Shown: one piece after another, positions 60,500-64,000 of the stretch
Position numbering within the stretch: the first letter of the stretch is position 1
Layout: each line of letters starts with the position of its first letter
Notes under the pieces: model-generated
Database searches by the model: none
What the model was told of the DNA's origin: nothing
Seen by the model: only the letters and a program-made list of their open reading frames with translations
Source: Microbacterium oxydans
Lineage (GTDB): Bacteria > Actinomycetota > Actinomycetes > Actinomycetales > Microbacteriaceae
NCBI RefSeq assembly: GCF_006540085.1
Contig: NZ_BJOG01000001.1
Span: forward strand, 248,001-312,000
Length of the DNA stretch: 64,000 bases
Reading direction: 5' to 3'
Program-made: the position numbers and the translations under genes

Positions 60500-60874
60500 A
60501 TGCAGCGCCGTCGCAAGGTATCGTCCGCCAATGCGTCGCCGGCGACCCGCGCGCGCTACGCCCGACGTCGACAGAATCGCCTCGCGCGCGTGGACAACGA
60601 CCTCACCGATGAGCAGTGGTACGCCCTGATGGACGCCTGGGGCGGGTGCGCGTACTGCGGGGGAGACGGCGCCGCTCTGCAGCGCGACTGCATCCAACCC
60701 GTGTCCCGCGGCGGCCGCTACACGCTCGAGAACGTGGTTCCGGCGTGCGCCTCCTGCAATGCGAGCAAGCACAATGACGAGGTCACGGGCTGGCTGCGCC
60801 GCAAGAAGCTCGACGAAAGGACATTCCTCGTGCGGCACGCCACGATCCTCCGGGGGCTTCGGCCCGCCGAATGA
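60500..60874 (+). CDS. HNH endonuclease
   Basis: 124 residues. Basic N-terminus, then CAYCGG ... DCIQPVSRGGRYTLENVVPACASCNASK, a zinc-type HNH fold in which the first His is replaced by Cys-Ile-Gln-Pro. It is 14 bp after the peptidase gene. It may be a restriction or homing-type nuclease, but no partner is present. Confidence 0.8.
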   Translation: MQRRRKVSSANASPATRARYARRRQNRLARVDNDLTDEQWYALMDAWGGCAYCGGDGAALQRDCIQPVSRGGRYTLENVVPACASCNASKHNDEVTGWLRRKKLDERTFLVRHATILRGLRPAE

Positions 60875-60905
60875 AGCCGGTGTGCGCACTCGCTACTCTC
60901 GACTC

Positions 60906-61352
60906 ATGACGACGATCGCTGCGATCACTGCCGAGGACCGCCCCGAATGGGAGGTGCTCTGGAAGGGGTACCTGTCCTTCTATGAGACCGACCTCGATGA
61001 CGCGACCACGGCGGCGACCTTCAGGAGACTCGTCGACCGCGGATCGGGGATCCGTGGTGCGATCGCCCGCGATGACAACGGCGTCGCGGTCGGCATCGTC
61101 CACTGGCTGACGCACGCCGGCACCTGGACGATCACGGACTACTGCTATCTGGAAGATCTCTTCGTCGCGCCAGACGTGCGCGGCGGTGGTGTCGGCAGGG
61201 CGCTGATCACTCACGTGCGCGCATGGGCGGAGCAGCACGGGTCGTCCAAGCTCTACTGGCTCACAGCGGAGTCGAACACCACGGCGCGGGGCCTCTACGA
61301 TCGTGTCGCGTCGCGGTCGGGCATGATCCACTACGAGATCGATCTCGACTGA
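60906..61352 (+). CDS. GNAT N-acetyltransferase
   Basis: 148 residues, one GNAT domain with YLEDLFVAPDVRGGGVGRAL and YWLTAESNTTARGLYDRV, close to amino-group acetyltransferases such as the PhnO/spermine type. Leaderless start (TACTCT 6 nt ahead of the ATG). Confidence 0.88.
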   Translation: MTTIAAITAEDRPEWEVLWKGYLSFYETDLDDATTAATFRRLVDRGSGIRGAIARDDNGVAVGIVHWLTHAGTWTITDYCYLEDLFVAPDVRGGGVGRALITHVRAWAEQHGSSKLYWLTAESNTTARGLYDRVASRSGMIHYEIDLD

Positions 61353-61368
61353 AACGGTGACCGAATGA

Positions 61369-61400
61369 AAGAAGCCCCCGGCAGGTGCCAGGGGCTTCTT
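61369..61400. terminator. Bidirectional terminator
   Basis: AAGAAGCCCC/GGGGCTTCTT with an inner GGCA/TGCC stem. It ends the GNAT gene on one strand and the tRNA transcript on the other. Confidence 0.85.
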
Positions 61401-61407
61401 CATCCTG

Positions 61408-61480
61408 TGGAGCCTAGGAGATTCGAACTCCTGACATCCTGCTTGCAAAGCAGGCGCTCTACCAACTGAGCTAAGGCCCC
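61408..61480 (-). tRNA. alaT: tRNA-Ala (anticodon TGC)
   Basis: 73 nt. Acceptor GGGGCCT/AGGCTCC, anticodon loop TTTGCAA with TGC, T-loop GTTCGAATC. CCA is not fully encoded. It follows tRNA-Ile by 25 bp in one transcript. Confidence 0.95.
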
Positions 61481-61505
61481 GTGAGGGATTTCTTGAGTTA
61501 AGGAG

Positions 61506-61579
61506 TGGGGCTACCAGGACTTGAACCTGGGACCTCTTCATTATCAGTGAAGCGCTCTAACCGCCTGAGCTATAGCCCC
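61506..61579 (-). tRNA. ileT: tRNA-Ile (anticodon GAT)
   Basis: 74 nt. Acceptor GGGGCTA/TAGCCCC, anticodon loop CTGATAA with GAT, T-loop GTTCAAGTC. The ileT-alaT pair beyond gyrA is a conserved actinobacterial origin-region arrangement. Confidence 0.95.
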
Positions 61580-61663
61580 GTCAACCTCCAAGACTTTACC
61601 GGAGAAAGACGGAAAATCCGAATCGAGGGGGAGCGCCCGGGAGTGTCTCCCCCTCGATCGTCT

Positions 61664-62581
61664 TCAGCGACCCGGTCGGATGGTCGCGGTGCCGGCCGAG
61701 AGGGAGACGTCGATCGTCCTCCGCGAGCTCGACGCCTCATCCACTTCGGCGTTCAGCGTGCCCGCGCTGATCTCCTGGGAGATCGCGTACTCGACGTCGG
61801 GAACGGTCAGATCGAGAGTGCCGGCACTGACGTCGATGGATGTCAGCGCGGGAGGCGTTCCCGTCAGCTCCACGGTGAGATCACCCGCGGAGACACCGAG
61901 GTCGGCCTGGGCGATGCCGTCGAGCAGGATGTCGGCACGACCGGCGCTCATCTGCACGTCGAGCTCTTTCGCGGCTCCTTGGATGTCGAGAGCACCCGCG
62001 TTCACACTGACATCGAGGATCCCGAAGTCTCCGGCCACATCGAGGCTGCCCGCATTGAGGTTCAGGTCGGCATCGAGTCCCGCGTCGCGAAGGCTCTCCG
62101 GGAGCGTGAGCACAGCGACCTCCTCCTCACCGAACCAGCCGCCGATCCACCATCCGAAGACCCCCTGCGGGCTCCGCACGACCAGCTCGTCGCCGTCACG
62201 TTCGAATCTCCACGGGGTACCGCGTCCGTTCGTGATGGCGAGTGTGGCCTCGTCGACGTCGCCGAACTCGACCCGCATGCTGCTGGCGTCGGCGGAGAGG
62301 TCGATGCTCTCCAGCCCGGCGACACCCACGCTCTGCACGGAGTCGGCACGGTTCGAAGTGGCGATGGTGCCGACGGCTGCCGCGGCTGCTGTTCCGCCGG
62401 CGCCGAGAAGTGCGAGCCCACCGACCACCGCCGTCACGACCATGACCGCGGTCGCACCGGACGAGCGGCCGGCGGGAGGAGGGGTCGGAGCCGCGTGCGG
62501 AGCGTCAGACTGCGGAACGGAGGCGGGTGGCGGGGTGAGCGGGGTGTGTCCGCCCTGGTCCCCGTTGTTGTCGGTGGTCAT
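61664..62581 (-). CDS. DUF4097 (LiaG-like) membrane-anchored beta-repeat protein
   Basis: 305 residues. A Pro-rich cytoplasmic N-terminus, one membrane helix (ATAVMVVTAVVGGLALLGAG), and an outer beta-helix-like region with repeated units such as LNAGSLDVAGDF, VNAGALDIQGA, MSAGRADILLD and VSAGDLTVELTG. Related to LiaG proteins of envelope-stress operons. Its ATG overlaps the response-regulator stop. Confidence 0.85.
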   Translation of the reverse strand: MTTDNNGDQGGHTPLTPPPASVPQSDAPHAAPTPPPAGRSSGATAVMVVTAVVGGLALLGAGGTAAAAAVGTIATSNRADSVQSVGVAGLESIDLSADASSMRVEFGDVDEATLAITNGRGTPWRFERDGDELVVRSPQGVFGWWIGGWFGEEEVAVLTLPESLRDAGLDADLNLNAGSLDVAGDFGILDVSVNAGALDIQGAAKELDVQMSAGRADILLDGIAQADLGVSAGDLTVELTGTPPALTSIDVSAGTLDLTVPDVEYAISQEISAGTLNAEVDEASSSRRTIDVSLSAGTATIRPGR

Positions 62582-63267
62582 CGTGCCACTCCTGTCTGGC
62601 CGGTCGGCGGCGTCGTGCCACCGGTGTTCTCGATGTGGGCGAGGGCGGCGAGCACACGGCGGTTGCCCGACTCGTCCTGTTCGAAGCCCAGTTTCTGGAA
62701 GATGGAGGTGATGTGCTTCTCGACGCTGGCTTCGGAGAGGAACAGCAGTCCGGCGATCGCCTGATTCGACTTGCCCTCGGCGATCAGTGCGAGCACGGTG
62801 CGCTCGCGCTCGGTGAGCCGCAGCATCCGATCATCACGGTTACGCCGTGTCAGCAGCTGGGCGACGACCTCGGGGTCGAGCACGGTGGCTCCCTCGGATA
62901 TCCGCTGCACGGAGGCGAGGAACTCCGAGACGTCGGCGACCCGATCCTTCAACAGGTAGCCGAGAGGGCCACCCTGCGCCGCGATCAGGTCGGAGGCGTA
63001 ACGCTCCTCGACGTACTGGGAGAGCACGAGGATCGCGAGCGACGGGTGGGTCGACCGCAGACCGAGAGCGGCCCGGATCCCCTCGTCTGTGAAGGTCGGA
63101 GGGAGACGCACATCCAGGATGCACAGATCGGGTGCCTCCGTGACGACGGCCTGGTCGAGACCCTCGATGTCGGGAAGAGCGGCGACCACCTGGTGACCGG
63201 CGTCTTCGAGCAGACGGACCAGGCCCTCGCGCAGCAGGACCGAGTCCTCGCAGATCAGGATGCGCAC
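62578..63267 (-). CDS. NarL/LuxR-type response regulator
   Basis: 229 residues. Receiver domain with acidic ED at the start, phospho-acceptor Asp in CILDVRLPP and Lys in GYLLKDRV. The C-terminal LuxR HTH is LTERERTVLALIAEGKSNQAI followed by EASVEKHITSIFQKLG. The GTG at 63267 overlaps the kinase 3' end by 13 bp. It pairs with the adjacent kinase, LiaR-like. Confidence 0.92.
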   Translation of the reverse strand: MRILICEDSVLLREGLVRLLEDAGHQVVAALPDIEGLDQAVVTEAPDLCILDVRLPPTFTDEGIRAALGLRSTHPSLAILVLSQYVEERYASDLIAAQGGPLGYLLKDRVADVSEFLASVQRISEGATVLDPEVVAQLLTRRNRDDRMLRLTERERTVLALIAEGKSNQAIAGLLFLSEASVEKHITSIFQKLGFEQDESGNRRVLAALAHIENTGGTTPPTGQTGVAR

Positions 63268-64000
63268 GGGACGCTCACCTCCAGGCTGGTCGGGCCGCCC
63301 TGCGGACTGTCGAGGCGGAAGGTTCCGCCGGCGGCGAGGATGCGGTTCGCGATGCCGTCGAGGCCGCCGCCCGGCTGCACCTGCGCTCCTCCGATGCCGT
63401 TGTCCTCGACCCGCGCCCACAGCGTGTTTCCGTCACGCAGCCGCACGACCACACGGGCCTCGCTGGCTCGGGAGTGCTTCGCCGCGTTGGTCAGGGACTC
63501 GGCGATCGAGAAGTACACGGCGGCCTCGGCCTCGCGACTGCACCGACCGTCCATCCGCACGTCGAGGTGCACGGGGATGTGGGAGCGTCCCGCGAGTGCC
63601 GACAGTGCGGCGTCGAGCCCCCGGTCGTCCAGCACAGAGGCATGTATGCCGCGTGCGAGCTGACGCAGCTCGGTGATGGCCGCCTTCGTCGAGGTGTGAG
63701 CCTCGTTGATGAGTTCCTTCGCCGCACCGGGATCGCTGTCGATCTTTTGCTGAGCGAGCCCGAGCGTCATCCCCACGGAGACGAGACGGGGCTGGACGCC
63801 GTCGTGCAGATCGCGCTCGATGCGGGTGCGCTCGACATCGGCGGCGCGCACGGCCCCCTCGCGCTGGGCCGTCGAGGTGCGCACACGCTCGGTGAGCTCC
63901 GTCTCCCTGCTGCGGATGACGATCGCGAGCGACAGGGTGCGATGCAGCAGTGCGAGGCCGATGATCCCGACGACGCAGGCTGCGATGCCCAGGATCCCGA
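63255..64000 (-). CDS. Sensor histidine kinase (HisKA_3 type), partial
   Basis: Open to the right edge, so the N-terminus is missing. Visible: the end of a membrane segment (GILGIAACVVGIIGLALL), the phosphorylation His in RIERDLHDGVQPRL, and the ATPase boxes ESLTNAAKHS and VEDNGIGG. The LiaS/DesK class with a LiaR-like regulator and DUF4097 protein suggests an envelope-stress system. Confidence 0.9.
   Translation of the reverse strand, partial: GILGIAACVVGIIGLALLHRTLSLAIVIRSRETELTERVRTSTAQREGAVRAADVERTRIERDLHDGVQPRLVSVGMTLGLAQQKIDSDPGAAKELINEAHTSTKAAITELRQLARGIHASVLDDRGLDAALSALAGRSHIPVHLDVRMDGRCSREAEAAVYFSIAESLTNAAKHSRASEARVVVRLRDGNTLWARVEDNGIGGAQVQPGGGLDGIANRILAAGGTFRLDSPQGGPTSLEVSVPCAS

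Overview
The window is high-GC actinobacterial DNA, best matched to the family Microbacteriaceae and probably Microbacterium. The evidence is the EndoMS/NucS mismatch endonuclease, the fhaA-fhaB-pstP-rodA-pbpA-pknA-pknB cluster, a class E sortase, crgA, and many genes that appear to be transcribed without a leader (a -10 box lies about 6 nt before the start codon). The order tRNA-Leu, fhaA to pknB, trpG-like, crgA, rhomboid, ppiA and tRNA-Ile/tRNA-Ala follows the origin-proximal gene order of Mycobacterium tuberculosis. This places 44-64 kb close to oriC, although oriC itself is not in the window.

Layout. 0-14.5 kb holds chromosomal genes: the nucS end, a hendecad/heptad coiled-coil protein, a HAD phosphatase, a cold-shock protein, aroE, an amino-acid racemase with one catalytic Cys missing, a CYP152-type peroxygenase, a zinc dehydrogenase, a self-contained HTH + Clp-N/SRPBCC operon, a ChaA-type antiporter, and a divergent pair. 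That pair is a MOSC-reductase-ferredoxin fusion facing gap plus a thioredoxin-like gene, with a near-perfect palindrome between them. 14.5-20.5 kb is one 1,991-residue LPTTG surface protein. 20.7-29.7 kb carries MarR-SDR, two unknown small proteins, a tandem GNAT protein, a small lipoprotein, and a LacI-controlled nucleoside hydrolase/ribokinase/MFS locus with matching operators at both divergent promoters.

29.74-44.25 kb is an integrated element of about 14.5 kb inserted at the 3' end of tRNA-Leu(CAG). A 22-bp piece of the tRNA 3' end is repeated at the far junction, and each end carries a pair of TAGCACTT repeats 12 bp apart. Its core is a tyrosine integrase, an XRE repressor and an excisionase read from facing promoters, plus a MobF relaxase behind an oriT-like repeat array. 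An IS3-family element has cut the relaxase, and the DNA beyond it is a truncated zeta toxin, so an IS-linked deletion has removed what lay between. The cargo is a cadmium/zinc operon (cmtR, P1B-ATPase, cadD, lspA, thioredoxin-like) and a copper-type set (MFS, DUF6153, DUF305, CueP) with a CsoR-like operator but no csoR gene. A cytochrome c biogenesis gene remnant lies between the two.

44.4-64 kb is the cell-envelope growth and phospho-signalling cluster. After it come a sortase E/small membrane protein/TrpG-like operon, crgA, an intergenic structured element with DnaA-box-like sequences, a rhomboid, ppiA, housekeeping enzymes, tRNA-Ile and tRNA-Ala. At the edge is a LiaSR-like histidine kinase, response regulator and DUF4097 operon whose kinase runs off the window.
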